The notes: generated by a model from the letters alone, not told the origin. A stretch of 64,000 bases of DNA from JBBRBB01 sp038206235 (GCA_038206235.1 JBBRBB010000020.1:1-64000), one strand, 5' to 3'; shown: positions 33,265 through 42,534, counted from the first letter of the stretch. A program made the numbers and translations.

Positions 33265-34328
33265 TAAAATTTATATCGAACACCTGGTCTCACCGTCCCG
33301 GGTCTGACCACAATAAACTTTCTCCCTGGTCTCACCGTCCCGGGTCTGACCATGATAAACTTTCCACCTGGTCTGACCGTCCCGGGTCTGACCATAGTTT
33401 CAAAACAATATTCATTTATATCCTTCTTGCATCTGCTTGTTTTTTTTCCTGCAAAGGCGAAGCCACTGATTCAACAACAGAAGAAGCCACAATAGAAACA
33501 GTTACACCCGTAACAGTAACCACTCCAACAATTGAAACAATTAGTGATTCTATTGAGCTTAATGCAACCTCAACCATACTTCAAAAAAGTTACATAAAAG
33601 CAAACATCACAGGTTATGTTCGTGCAGTGAATACACAGGTTAGCAAATATGTTTCAAGCGGTCAAACTTTATTCACCTTAAAAACAAAAGAAGCTGAGAG
33701 CATTGGTAATGCTATTAATCAATTGGATTCTTCTTTTAAATTTTCCGGCGTTTCAAATATTAAGGCTAGCGAAAGCGGATATGTTGCTGAGCTCAATCAC
33801 CAAATTGGCGATTATGTGCAGGATGGTGAGCAGCTTGCAGTAATAAGCAATACAAGCAGTTTCACATTTTTATTGAACCTCCCTTATGAATTGCGACCTT
33901 ATGTACTGAACAAAGGAAGTGTTCAGCTCACTTTACCTGATGGTGAAAAATTAAACGGCATTATTACATCAACAATGCCCACAGTAGATTCCGTATCTCA
34001 AACGCAGCCCATTTTGCTAAAGGTAAATCCTCCGCATCCCATCCCTGAAAATTTGGTGGCAAAAGTAAAAGTGGTTAAAACAATGAGAGTAAATGCAACA
34101 ACATTACCAAAAGCAGCCGTATTAACGGATGAAACAGAAACCAATTTCTGGATAATGAAAATAGTGAATGACAGCACTGCGCAGAAAGTGCCGGTTATAA
34201 AAGGAATTGAAAATGGTGGTAAGGTAGAAATTTTATCTCCCCCGCTTACGCCGCAGGATAGAGTGGTGATTACTGGAAATTATGGATTAGAGGATAAGGC
34301 AAAAGTGAGGATAGAAAAGAGTGAATGA
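33261..34328 (+). CDS. Efflux periplasmic adaptor (HlyD/RND type) with repeat-expanded N-terminus
   Basis: The 355-residue protein has a membrane-fusion core: the barrel-sandwich hybrid (SYIKANITGYVRAVNTQVSKYVSSGQTLFTLK ... IKASESGYVAELNHQIGDYVQDGEQLAVIS) and a beta-barrel domain. A lipoprotein-like hydrophobic segment (FIYILLASAC, Cys60) should tether it, but it starts only at about residue 48: the first 45 residues are three in-frame translations of a 42-bp repeat (WSHRPGSDH and variants). Couples to the upstream TolC. No RND pump gene follows, so the inner-membrane partner is encoded elsewhere. Confidence 0.82.
   Translation: MIKFISNTWSHRPGSDHNKLSPWSHRPGSDHDKLSTWSDRPGSDHSFKTIFIYILLASACFFSCKGEATDSTTEEATIETVTPVTVTTPTIETISDSIELNATSTILQKSYIKANITGYVRAVNTQVSKYVSSGQTLFTLKTKEAESIGNAINQLDSSFKFSGVSNIKASESGYVAELNHQIGDYVQDGEQLAVISNTSSFTFLLNLPYELRPYVLNKGSVQLTLPDGEKLNGIITSTMPTVDSVSQTQPILLKVNPPHPIPENLVAKVKVVKTMRVNATTLPKAAVLTDETETNFWIMKIVNDSTAQKVPVIKGIENGGKVEILSPPLTPQDRVVITGNYGLEDKAKVRIEKSE
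33283..33396. repeat. 42-bp direct repeat, three copies, inside the adaptor gene
   Basis: Copies begin at 33283, 33325 and 33367 (the last partial). Each holds CCTGGTCTCACCGTCCCGGG followed by TCTGACCA and AATAAACTTT. The core is an imperfect palindrome (GGTCT...CCCGGG...AGACC-like). Unit length 42 keeps the reading frame. A relative lies at 53073-53098, after ftsZ. Confidence 0.9.
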
Positions 34329-34332
34329 ATAA

Positions 34333-34601
34333 TTATGCTTGGAAAATCTTTGGAGATGGAAAGCATGGCTCATCCAATAATATTTCATAGGTGGAAGGTT
34401 GAGAGAAGATTTGTTCTGTAAATTTCAAAACAGCAAGAACTGATTCTTTGGGTATGTAATCAAAATCTTCCAGCAGCTTATCTACAGAATCACCGGCTTC
34501 CAGATAATCGAACAAATTTTTCACAGGCACTCTTGTCGCTTTAAAAACAGGAGTTCCATTTAAAATTTCAGGTCTGATGTAACAATGTCATTAAGTTTCA
34601 T
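34333..34601 (-). pseudogene. DUF433 antitoxin-like gene, frameshifted
   Basis: From ATG 34601 the frame reads MKLNDIVTSD then stops; restoring one base in the GG at about 34571 (plus strand) gives PEILNGTPVFKATRVPVKNLFDYLEAGDSVDKLLEDFDY, a clear DUF433 domain, open to the stop at 34333. DUF433 proteins (winged-helix) usually pair with a DUF5615 PIN-like toxin downstream; here the adaptor gene abuts within 5 bp instead, so the partner has been lost. A GTG start at 34530 could still yield a truncated 65-residue protein. Confidence 0.7.
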
Positions 34602-35110
34602 CTTAATGCAAGTTAAATTATTTTCTGCGAAGAAACATAATGCTGCACATTTATAAAAAGCAGCGAGTAAAAAAGACTTGAATGAATTAATAAAAATTTC
34701 CTGAACTGCCGCTATTTTTTTAAACCAATATTTTCACCTGGATACCTTTTGTATTATTAATTAAAAATGAGTATGGTGTTTCGGGAAGATAACATCGATA
34801 TTCAAATAAATATCTTCTGAAATTTTTCCTGGTTATAAATAATAATGTATCCCTCGCTCTTTCTGCCAAAGGATATGCAGCAATCTTTTCTTTTTGTAAT
34901 GAACCTGAAAATTTTTTTATTGATTAATTTTAGGATGCATAATTTTTGAGAAATCAATTATCTCTTGGCAATTCACATCTATCCACACCTATCCACATTA
35001 AACTCACAGGATAAGATAAACCCCAAAGCCTTCAAACCCTTGTCTCTTTTAATTTTCACTGCACAAAAAAAATGTGAATAACTAAAAAGATTAAAAAATA
35101 AAAATAAAAG
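34602..35110. other. Intergenic region upstream of the dcw cluster, with DnaA-box-like pair
   Basis: About 500 AT-rich bases. Two CTATCCACA sequences (34979-34987, 34989-34997), each one base from the DnaA box TTATCCACA, repeat with exactly 10-bp spacing. On the minus strand a start-less open stretch (about 34915-34725, including AERARDTLLFITRKNFRRYL) resembles no family I recognise. No other gene seen. Confidence 0.4.
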
Positions 35111-35145
35111 TGGAAAAAAATGTTATTTTGTGGCAATAAATGGTA
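35111..35145 (+). promoter_or_regulatory. MraZ-box-like phased repeats upstream of mraZ
   Basis: TGGAA (35111), TGTTA (35121), TGGCA (35131) and TGGTA (35141) recur every 10 bp with 5-nt spacers. Known MraZ proteins bind 3-4 direct TGGGN repeats separated by 5 nt in front of their own operon; this is the same geometry with a looser sequence. Confidence 0.55.
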
Positions 35146-35169
35146 AATTTATTTTTTAATTAGTTTTAG

Positions 35170-35628
35170 ATGACAGGTTTTATTGGTGAATATGAATCTA
35201 CTCTTGATGTAAAAGGTCGCTTTCTTTTACCAGGCGCTCTAAAAAAACAGTTGCCAAAAGGTGAAAATAGTTTCATCATAAGTCGGGGTTTTGAAAAATA
35301 TTTAAATATGTATCCGGTAAGCGTTTGGGATACCATCGTGAAACGAATTAATAAGCTAAATGATTTCGATCCCAAAGTTCGGCAATTCAAATTATTATTT
35401 CTTGGCGGTGCAACAGAAGTAGAGCTTGATTCAGCAGGAAGAATGTTATTGCCGCCTTCATTAAAAGAATATGCAGGCTTAAGCAAAGACATTGTGCTTG
35501 CTTCAAACCTCGACAAAATAAATATATGGGATGCCGGTAAGTATAAACAGTTCTTTGAAGACTTTTCATCTGAGCAATTCAGCGGTCTTGCAGCAGAAGT
35601 AATGAGTGGTGATGGAATAAGTAATTAG
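35170..35628 (+). CDS. mraZ: Transcriptional regulator MraZ
   Basis: The 152-residue protein has two AbrB-like beta domains: GEYESTLDVKGRFLLPGALKK (first DxKGRxxxP motif) and EVELDSAGRMLLPPSLKEYAGL (second DxxGRxxxP). MraZ autoregulates the division and cell-wall cluster by binding direct repeats upstream; such repeats are visible at 35111-35145. First gene of the dcw cluster. Confidence 0.95.
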   Translation: MTGFIGEYESTLDVKGRFLLPGALKKQLPKGENSFIISRGFEKYLNMYPVSVWDTIVKRINKLNDFDPKVRQFKLLFLGGATEVELDSAGRMLLPPSLKEYAGLSKDIVLASNLDKINIWDAGKYKQFFEDFSSEQFSGLAAEVMSGDGISN

Positions 35629-35651
35629 GAATTTGTAATCAGTAATTAGTT

Positions 35652-36623
35652 ATGGCTGGTAAAAAAAATAACGACGATTACGAAAGTGCAAATCCCCATT
35701 CCAAATTCCCAATTCCAAATTCCTTTTATCATGTTCCGGTGCTGTTGCACGAAGCAATTGATGCCTTGCAAATAAAACCACATGGAATATATGTTGATTG
35801 CACTTATGGCGGCGGCGGTCATAGCATTGAAATTTTAAAAAGATTAAATGTTCATGGCAGATTAATAGCTTTTGACCAGGATGCAGATGCACAACGAAAT
35901 TTACTGCAAGACGAACGATTGATTTTTGTGCCGCACAACTTTCGCCACTTGCAACGATTTCTGCGACTGCATAAATTTTCAAGTGTAGATGGAATACTTG
36001 CAGACCTTGGCGTAAGCAGTCACTTATTCAATGAGGGTGAAAGAGGTTTTTCTACCCGGTTCAATGGCCCATTGGATATGCGTATGAATCAGCGGCTACA
36101 AACAACAGCAGCAGATATTTTACTCACTTACCCCGAAATGCAACTGCATAAATTATTTGAGCAGTATGGCGAAGTAACCAATGCTAAAACACTTGCAAGG
36201 CGAATATCAGAGCATCGTACCAAAGCCTTTCTCAAAACAATTGACTCGTTTACGGCATTATTGCAACCGGTTATTAAAGGCAATCCGCATAAATATCTTG
36301 CACAGGTTTTCCAGGCATTGCGTATAGAAGTCAATGATGAAATAAATGCGCTGAAAGAAATGTTGCAGCAGGCATTGCAAGTATTGAAGACCGAAGCACG
36401 AATTGCCATAATCACTTTTCACTCCGTTGAAGACAGGCTTGTTAAAAATTTTTTTAAGCAGGGAAGTTTTGATTATGAAGCAAACAACCATCCATTTGAA
36501 ACTATTATCAATCCTAACCCTTTAAAAACAATTACAAAAAAACCGATTGTGTCTTCGGCGGAAGAAGTAAAAAAAAACCCGCGTTCAAGAAGTGCAAAGC
36601 TGAGAGTGGCGGAAAAAGTTTAA
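35652..36623 (+). CDS. rsmH: 16S rRNA (cytosine-1402-N4)-methyltransferase RsmH
   Basis: RsmH (MraW) methylates N4 of C1402 in the P site. The 323-residue protein shows FYHVPVLLHEAIDAL, the SAM site DCTYGGGGHSIEIL, FDQDADAQRNL, ADLGVSSHLFNEGERGFSTRFNGPLDMRM and the ITFHSVEDRLVKNFFK motif. The first about 20 residues, which include SKFPIPNS from a CCAAATTCCCAATTC-type repeat, precede the conserved start and may be repeat-derived. Confidence 0.95.
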   Translation: MAGKKNNDDYESANPHSKFPIPNSFYHVPVLLHEAIDALQIKPHGIYVDCTYGGGGHSIEILKRLNVHGRLIAFDQDADAQRNLLQDERLIFVPHNFRHLQRFLRLHKFSSVDGILADLGVSSHLFNEGERGFSTRFNGPLDMRMNQRLQTTAADILLTYPEMQLHKLFEQYGEVTNAKTLARRISEHRTKAFLKTIDSFTALLQPVIKGNPHKYLAQVFQALRIEVNDEINALKEMLQQALQVLKTEARIAIITFHSVEDRLVKNFFKQGSFDYEANNHPFETIINPNPLKTITKKPIVSSAEEVKKNPRSRSAKLRVAEKV

Positions 36624-36974
36624 AGTTTAAAGTAGGGTTTAAGGTTTTTGTTGGCAGGCGGTATAAGTGTATAAAGTTAAAGTCTCGCAAAGACCACAAA
36701 GTAAAAGTAAACAATGCAAAGAATTGTAAACACAGTGCGTTTAATGATGAATAAAACTAAGAGATGATTGAGGATAATAATAATGAAAAGGCGCTCAGGA
36801 GAGCAATATTGAAAACTTAGAATTAGAACAACTTATTTTTTGTTAAACGGATAACTGTGCAGACTAAAGCTCAATAAAAAACAGAACGTTGAAGAGTCCC
36901 GCCCCGGCGGGAACGGATGTTTAATAGATATTCAAAAGCGTGGCTCATAAAAAAAATCTAATTACTTATTTGAA
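36624..36974. other. Gap between rsmH and ftsL, repeats only
   Basis: Holds GTTTAAA tandem units at the rsmH stop codon, the dispersed phrase CGCAAAGACCACAAAG (about 36686), and a GC-rich hairpin CCCGCC-CC-GGCGGG (about 36898-36912). No coding potential that I can support. The cluster is probably transcribed through it. Confidence 0.5.
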
Positions 36975-37319
36975 ATGCAGGATACAGAACAGAAACAAAA
37001 AAATAAATCTTCATTCAAACTTTCCCTGAATTATGGATGGATAGTAAAACACCTTCCGTTCCTGTTATTCCTGGCGCTACTGGCAATAATATATATAGCA
37101 AACGGACACTGGGCAGATAAAACAATCAGGAATATAAATACTACGGCAAAGGAGGTAAAAGATCTGGAATATGAATATAAAAGCTTGAAGAGTAGGGAAA
37201 TGTTTAAAAGCCGTGAGTCGCAAATAATACAGGCAGCGGCGCCGCTGGGTTTGAAAACTTTAAAAGAAAGACCCATGCATGTAATTATTACGGGGGATAG
37301 TTCAAAAAACTTAAAATAG
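36975..37319 (+). CDS. ftsL: FtsL-like cell-division protein
   Basis: A 114-residue bitopic protein: basic cytoplasmic N-terminus, one membrane helix (about 28-44, LPFLLFLALLAIIYIAN) and a periplasmic coiled coil (NINTTAKEVKDLEYEYKSLKSREMFKSRESQI), ending with GLKTLKERPMHVI. This is the FtsL-like protein that precedes ftsI in Bacteroidota dcw clusters; it would join FtsQ and an FtsB-type partner in the divisome. Sequence identity to enterobacterial FtsL is too weak to see; the call rests on topology and position. Confidence 0.85.
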   Translation: MQDTEQKQKNKSSFKLSLNYGWIVKHLPFLLFLALLAIIYIANGHWADKTIRNINTTAKEVKDLEYEYKSLKSREMFKSRESQIIQAAAPLGLKTLKERPMHVIITGDSSKNLK

Positions 37320-37403
37320 AAAAACCAAAATATAAATCTAAAGAATCCCTTTGAATACAGTTGCTTACAATATAAAAACACCTTTTAAAAAATTTTCACT
37401 GCT

Positions 37404-39527
37404 GTGGAAATAAAGAACGATATATTATGGCGTGTGTATGTGAGCTACCTTGTTGTGGCGGCCATTTGTATCGCCATTTTCGCAAAGGCGTTTTACGTAC
37501 AACAGGTTCAGGGCAATTATTGGCGCAGCCTGAGCGATAGCCTGCATGAACGCATTGAAGAGATTGATGCGGAACGCGGAACCATTTTTAGCGAAGATGG
37601 TGAAATGCTTAGCACAAGCATTCCACAGTTTGATATATACATAGACTTTGCCGCCGATGGAATAAGGGAAGATAATGGCAAAGCATTTTTTAAAAATCTT
37701 GACTCTCTCAGCTACTGCCTCTCTCAACTTTTTAAAAACAAAACACCGAATGAATACAAAAATCTTCTGACAAAAGGATACAATTTAAAGAAACGTTATT
37801 ATCCGCTTAAGAAAAAAGTAAATTTTGAAACGTACAGGCAATTTGAACAATTTCCATTAGTAAGGCTTGGAAAAAATAAGAGCGGTTTTATTGCAGAAGT
37901 AAAAAGCATCCGGTTAAATCCTTATCAACTGCTTGCATACAGAACGATTGGATTAGACCGAATCAACTCACAAAAAGTTGGTCTTGAACAAACGTATGAT
38001 ACCTTGCTGAAAGGCACAACCGGCAAGCGTTTGGTGCGATACATTGCCGGCGGCGTAAGCATGCCCGTAGATAATACTTACCAGATAGAGCCTGAAAATG
38101 GAAAAGACATTATCATAACGCTTGATACACGCATACAGGAAATTACAGAGAATGCCTTGATGAAAATGATGATGCAAAACGAGGCAGAGCATGGTTGTGC
38201 AATTGTGATGGAAGTGAAGACAGGAAAAATAAAAGCGATTGCTAATCTTGGCAGAAAAAACGATGGCAGCTATTGGGAAGATTTCAATTATGCATTAACG
38301 CCAACAGAGCCTGGCTCTACCTTTAAGCTCGCTACTTTATTATCAGTATTAGAAGATAAAAAATATTCGCTTCAAAGTGATGTTGATTTGGATGGTGGTG
38401 TGTGGCATGTGAATGGTCGCACAGTGTATGACAGCGAGAAACATAACATGCACGATGTTTCTGTAAAGCGTGCTTTTGAGCTTAGCAGCAATGTAGGCAT
38501 GGCAAAGCTTGCATACACCAGCTATACAAATAATCCCTCACAATATGTAAATCATTTAAAAAGATTAGGGCTTGATTCTGTAACAGGACTTGATTTATAT
38601 GGTGAACGAAGCACCGTTGTTTATAAGCCCGGCGGAAAATTCTGGAGTGCTACAACACTTCCGTGGATGGCATTTGGGTATAATATTGCCATCACTCCAT
38701 TGCATACAGCGATGCTATATAATGCTGTTGCGAATAATGGAAAGATGATGAGGCCTTATTTATTAGAGTCTGTAAAAAAAGATGGTATTACAATAAAAGA
38801 AGCGCACCCGGTTGTTTTAAGAGATAGCATTTGCAGCAGCGAAACATTACAGGAATTAAAGGAATGTTTGATTGGCGTGTGCAAAGATTCAGGCTCTACT
38901 GCTTACAGGCTTTTTAAAGGAACAACGTATTCCGTTGCAGGTAAAACAGGCACAGCGCTGGTTGCAAATGGTTCACATGGTTATGGCGACCACATTTATC
39001 AGTCCTCATTTGCAGGATTTTTTCCCGCCGATAATCCCCAATACACCTGTGTGGTTGTAATTAAAAATAAGCCATACGCAGCTTTGTTTTATGGCGCATC
39101 GGTGGCTGGGCCTGTGTTTGAAGAAATAGCAGACCGGCTATATGCTATAAACTTACAGCAGCAGGATAATTCATTTTACGCAACTGCAAAAATCAACGAC
39201 AGCACTGCTTATAAGTATACAGGCATACAAACTGATTTGAAAAAAATAGCAAACCAGCTTCATATTCGTTACGCAGATTCTGCAAATACAAATGTTTGGT
39301 TTGTGAATCTCAATAAGCTAAATAATATTCCGGTAATGATGAATAATAATATAAGCAAAGGAACAATGCCATTGCTGAATGGAATGGGTTTAAAAGATGC
39401 TTTATATGTGTGTGAGAATATTGGGTTAAGTGTAAATGTAAGTGGCATTGGAAAAGTTACGGCACAGTCAATCGCTGCAGGGCAGCCTGTTGCAAAGGGG
39501 GAAGTAATAAATATTGAGTTGAATTGA
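37404..39527 (+). CDS. ftsI: Penicillin-binding protein FtsI (class B PBP) with C-terminal PASTA domain
   Basis: The septal transpeptidase. 707 residues from a GTG start: membrane anchor (about 11-30), the PBP dimerisation domain (AERGTIFSEDGEML), and the transpeptidase domain with SxxK Ser305-Thr-Phe-Lys308, SxN Ser361-Ser-Asn363 and KTG 514-516. A PASTA-like domain (KGTMPLLNGMGLKDALYVCENIGLSVNVSGIGKVTAQS) ends the protein, as in many Bacteroidota and Gram-positive PBPs. All active-site motifs are intact. Confidence 0.96.
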   Translation: MEIKNDILWRVYVSYLVVAAICIAIFAKAFYVQQVQGNYWRSLSDSLHERIEEIDAERGTIFSEDGEMLSTSIPQFDIYIDFAADGIREDNGKAFFKNLDSLSYCLSQLFKNKTPNEYKNLLTKGYNLKKRYYPLKKKVNFETYRQFEQFPLVRLGKNKSGFIAEVKSIRLNPYQLLAYRTIGLDRINSQKVGLEQTYDTLLKGTTGKRLVRYIAGGVSMPVDNTYQIEPENGKDIIITLDTRIQEITENALMKMMMQNEAEHGCAIVMEVKTGKIKAIANLGRKNDGSYWEDFNYALTPTEPGSTFKLATLLSVLEDKKYSLQSDVDLDGGVWHVNGRTVYDSEKHNMHDVSVKRAFELSSNVGMAKLAYTSYTNNPSQYVNHLKRLGLDSVTGLDLYGERSTVVYKPGGKFWSATTLPWMAFGYNIAITPLHTAMLYNAVANNGKMMRPYLLESVKKDGITIKEAHPVVLRDSICSSETLQELKECLIGVCKDSGSTAYRLFKGTTYSVAGKTGTALVANGSHGYGDHIYQSSFAGFFPADNPQYTCVVVIKNKPYAALFYGASVAGPVFEEIADRLYAINLQQQDNSFYATAKINDSTAYKYTGIQTDLKKIANQLHIRYADSANTNVWFVNLNKLNNIPVMMNNNISKGTMPLLNGMGLKDALYVCENIGLSVNVSGIGKVTAQSIAAGQPVAKGEVINIELN

Positions 39528-39608
39528 AAGAGCTTTTTATTGCCCTGCCTTAAGGTCGGAGGATTCATAATAAATATAACGATGGGCTTTAGCCATATAT
39601 AAAAATTA

Positions 39609-41072
39609 TTGAAAACACTTAAAGACATATTATACAAGGTTCGTTTGGTTTCCGTAATTGGAAACACAAACATACCTGTGAAAGACATTCAGATTGATTC
39701 AGGAAAAATTTCTGATGGTGCCCTATTCATTGCCATACGCGGAGAAAAAATAGATGGTCATCAGTTCATTGCTCAGGCAATTGAATCCGGAGCAACAGCA
39801 ATTATATGCGAGAGTCTTCCATCAAACATAAAAGAAGACATTACATACGTACAGGTTACTAATTCTCACGAAGCGGCTGCATACATAGCAAATAACTTTT
39901 ATAATGAGCCTTCATCCAAATTAAAATTAGTTGGTGTAACGGGAACAAATGGTAAAACAACCATCGCCACGCTGCTGTACAAATTGTTTTCAACCTTAGG
40001 CTATACTTGCGGGTTACTCAGTACAGTGCAAAATCAAATTGGTGAAAAAATTGTTCCTGCTACACACACAACACCTGATGCAATTAGTTTGAATGCGCTG
40101 CTTCAGCAAATGGTTGATAGCGGTTGCACTCATGTATTTATGGAATGCAGCAGCCACGCCATTCACCAGCATCGCATCACGGGATTGCATTTTACAGGAG
40201 GCATTTTCAGTAATATCACCCATGACCATCTCGATTATCATAAAACGTTTGATGAATACATAAGAGTAAAAAAAAGCTTCTTCGATAAATTGAGCAGTGA
40301 TGCATTTGCCATTTCAAATCTTGATGACAGAAGAGGCGAAGTGATGCTGCAGAATACAGTTGCAAAAAAATATGATTACAGTCTGAAAAATCTTGCAGAC
40401 TTCAAAGGGAAAATTTTAGAGAATGCCTTATCAGGTTTAATGATGCTCGTAAATGATAAAGAAGTGCATTGCCGGCTGATAGGAGAATTCAATGCATACA
40501 ATCTGCTATCTGTTTATGGCGCTGCCATTTGTTTGGGAGAAAATAGTGACGATGTTTTACGCATACTCAGCATGCTCACCGGTGCAGAAGGAAGATTCGA
40601 TTATATAGTCAGCAATGAAAAAATAATCGGCATTGTTGACTATGCGCACACACCCGATGCGTTGGAAAATGTGCTCGGTACAATAAAAAAATTACGCAAA
40701 GGCAATGAGCAGGTGATAACAGTTGTTGGCTGCGGCGGAGACAGGGATAAAAAAAAAAGACCTGTGATGGCGCAGGTTGCAGCAGAGCTTAGCAATCGCT
40801 TGATACTAACAAGCGATAACCCAAGAAGCGAAGAGCCCCAAACAATAATTGATGATATGGAAGCCGGATTAAATTCATCAGCAAAAAGAAAAACCATATC
40901 AATAGCAGAAAGAAAAGAGGCGATTAAAACAGCAGTAAGCTTTGCAAACAGGGAAGACATAATTCTCGTCGCCGGCAAAGGGCACGAGAAATACCAGGAA
41001 ATAAAAGGAACAAAATATCCTTTTGATGATAAGAAAGTTTTGAGAGAAATGTTTGAACTAATGGGGAAGTAG
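39609..41072 (+). CDS. murE: UDP-MurNAc-L-Ala-D-Glu:meso-DAP ligase
   Basis: MurE adds the third amino acid to the peptidoglycan stem. The 487-residue Mur ligase has the ATP loop TGTNGKTT (111-118), the ECSSHAIHQHR segment and the substrate-selecting motif DNPR (403-406), which specifies meso-diaminopimelate rather than lysine. TTG is the best start; it directly precedes KTLKDILYKV. The TAG stop codon is formed within a GCAATAG heptamer repeat. Confidence 0.96.
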   Translation: MKTLKDILYKVRLVSVIGNTNIPVKDIQIDSGKISDGALFIAIRGEKIDGHQFIAQAIESGATAIICESLPSNIKEDITYVQVTNSHEAAAYIANNFYNEPSSKLKLVGVTGTNGKTTIATLLYKLFSTLGYTCGLLSTVQNQIGEKIVPATHTTPDAISLNALLQQMVDSGCTHVFMECSSHAIHQHRITGLHFTGGIFSNITHDHLDYHKTFDEYIRVKKSFFDKLSSDAFAISNLDDRRGEVMLQNTVAKKYDYSLKNLADFKGKILENALSGLMMLVNDKEVHCRLIGEFNAYNLLSVYGAAICLGENSDDVLRILSMLTGAEGRFDYIVSNEKIIGIVDYAHTPDALENVLGTIKKLRKGNEQVITVVGCGGDRDKKKRPVMAQVAAELSNRLILTSDNPRSEEPQTIIDDMEAGLNSSAKRKTISIAERKEAIKTAVSFANREDIILVAGKGHEKYQEIKGTKYPFDDKKVLREMFELMGK

Positions 41073-41169
41073 GCAATGGGCAATAGGCAATAGGCAATAG
41101 GCAATAAAGCAATTAAACAATTTGACAATTTGACAATTTGACAATTGACACTTAGCAATTAACAATAGC
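41070..41169. repeat. GCAATAG and ACAATTTG tandem arrays, murE-mraY junction
   Basis: GCAATGG/GCAATAG heptamers (41073-41106) start at the murE stop codon, then ACAATTTG octamers (about 41117-41150), then further CAAT-rich units up to the mraY ATG at 41171. Confidence 0.85.
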
Positions 41170-41170
41170 A

Positions 41171-42487
41171 ATGCTATACTATTTTTTCACATGGCTTAAC
41201 AGAGAATATGACGTGAGTGGTGCACGCCTGTTTGAATTTATTTCTTTCAGGGCGGCAATAGCCATGTTGTTCTCTTTGCTAATCGCCATTGCGTATGGCA
41301 GGCAGGTTATTAATCTTTTACTGCGAAATCAAATTGGTGAATCTGTTCGTGAATTAGGATTAACGGGTGAAGAGCAAAAAAAGGGAACACCAACTATGGG
41401 TGGCCTCATCATTCTGCTTTCTATCATTATACCAACACTGCTGCTTGCAGATATAAGAACTGTTTATGTATGGCTCATGCTTTTATGCACTGTATGGCTT
41501 GGCATTATTGGTTTCGTAGATGATTACCTGAAATTAAAAGAGAGAAGGTTAGCAAAAGAGCGTGGTGAATTATATCAAAAGAAAGATAGCCACGGCCTTG
41601 CCGGCGTATCCAAACTAATCGGTCAAATAGGACTGGGTATTATAATCAGCGTAACATTATATTTTAATAGCTCAGTAACCGTTGAAAGAGAATTAATAGG
41701 CAATGCAACTGCCCTCACAAATTTTGGGACAGGCGAAAAGCAGGCGCAGGATTCAAACATTATTACAAGAGAAATAGATGGCAATCAACGACGCTTTGCA
41801 CAGGTAAAAACACCCATTACAACCATTCCTTTTATAAAAGGTCATGAATTCAATTATAGCAAACTCATTAGCTGGATGGGAGATGGCGCAGAAAAATACA
41901 CATGGATTATTTATATACTCATTGTAACATTTATTGTAACTGCAGTTTCAAACGGCGCTAATTTAACGGATGGATTAGATGGTCTCGCCGCCGGTGTTGC
42001 TGCCATTATTGGTGCAGGTCTTGGCATATTTATTTATGTAAGCGGCAACTACAAGATTGCAGATTATCTCAACATTATGTACATCCCAAACTTAAGTGAG
42101 CTTGCCGTTTTCATCAGTGCATTTGTTGGCGGCTGTGTAGGTTTCCTGTGGTACAATGTGTATCCGGCGCAGGTTTTCATGGGCGATACAGGCAGCCTTG
42201 CATTAGGGGGCATCATTGCATCGCTTGCAATCATTGTTCGCAAAGAATTACTGATACCCATTTTCTGCGGAATCTTTTTGGTTGAAAATTTAAGTGTGAT
42301 AATACAGGTTAGTTATTTCAAATACACAAAAAGAAAATATGGTGAAGGCAGAAGAGTTTTTTTAATGAGCCCGCTGCATCATCACTATCAGAAGAAAGGA
42401 TACCATGAAAATAAAATAGCTGTGCGATTTTGGATTATAACAATACTGTGTGTAGTGTTTTCAATTGTAACGCTGAAGATAAGATAA
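41171..42487 (+). CDS. mraY: Phospho-N-acetylmuramoyl-pentapeptide transferase MraY
   Basis: MraY attaches phospho-MurNAc-pentapeptide to undecaprenyl phosphate, making lipid I. The 438-residue polytopic membrane protein contains KKGTPTMGGL, FVDDYLKL (metal-binding Asp pair), NLTDGLDGLAAG and SPLHHHYQKKGY. It is longer than enterobacterial MraY because of a soluble insertion between helices (about residues 170-230, RELIGNATALTNFGTGEKQ...), a feature seen in Bacteroidota homologues. Confidence 0.96.
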   Translation: MLYYFFTWLNREYDVSGARLFEFISFRAAIAMLFSLLIAIAYGRQVINLLLRNQIGESVRELGLTGEEQKKGTPTMGGLIILLSIIIPTLLLADIRTVYVWLMLLCTVWLGIIGFVDDYLKLKERRLAKERGELYQKKDSHGLAGVSKLIGQIGLGIIISVTLYFNSSVTVERELIGNATALTNFGTGEKQAQDSNIITREIDGNQRRFAQVKTPITTIPFIKGHEFNYSKLISWMGDGAEKYTWIIYILIVTFIVTAVSNGANLTDGLDGLAAGVAAIIGAGLGIFIYVSGNYKIADYLNIMYIPNLSELAVFISAFVGGCVGFLWYNVYPAQVFMGDTGSLALGGIIASLAIIVRKELLIPIFCGIFLVENLSVIIQVSYFKYTKRKYGEGRRVFLMSPLHHHYQKKGYHENKIAVRFWIITILCVVFSIVTLKIR

Positions 42488-42510
42488 AACCCCCGCCCTT
42501 AAAGGGGAGT
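42487..42510. repeat. CCCTTAAAGGGG palindromic element, mraY-murD gap
   Basis: ACCCCCGCCCTTAAAGGGGA starts at the mraY stop codon and is an inverted partner of the copy inside murD 70 bp downstream. Confidence 0.85.
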
Positions 42511-42534
42511 AAGAAAAGTATAAATAAATAAAAA

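Noticed and set aside
33283..33396. CRISPR or phage attachment site
   Set aside because: The three 42-bp units are direct contiguous repeats lying in frame inside a gene; no integrase or spacers.
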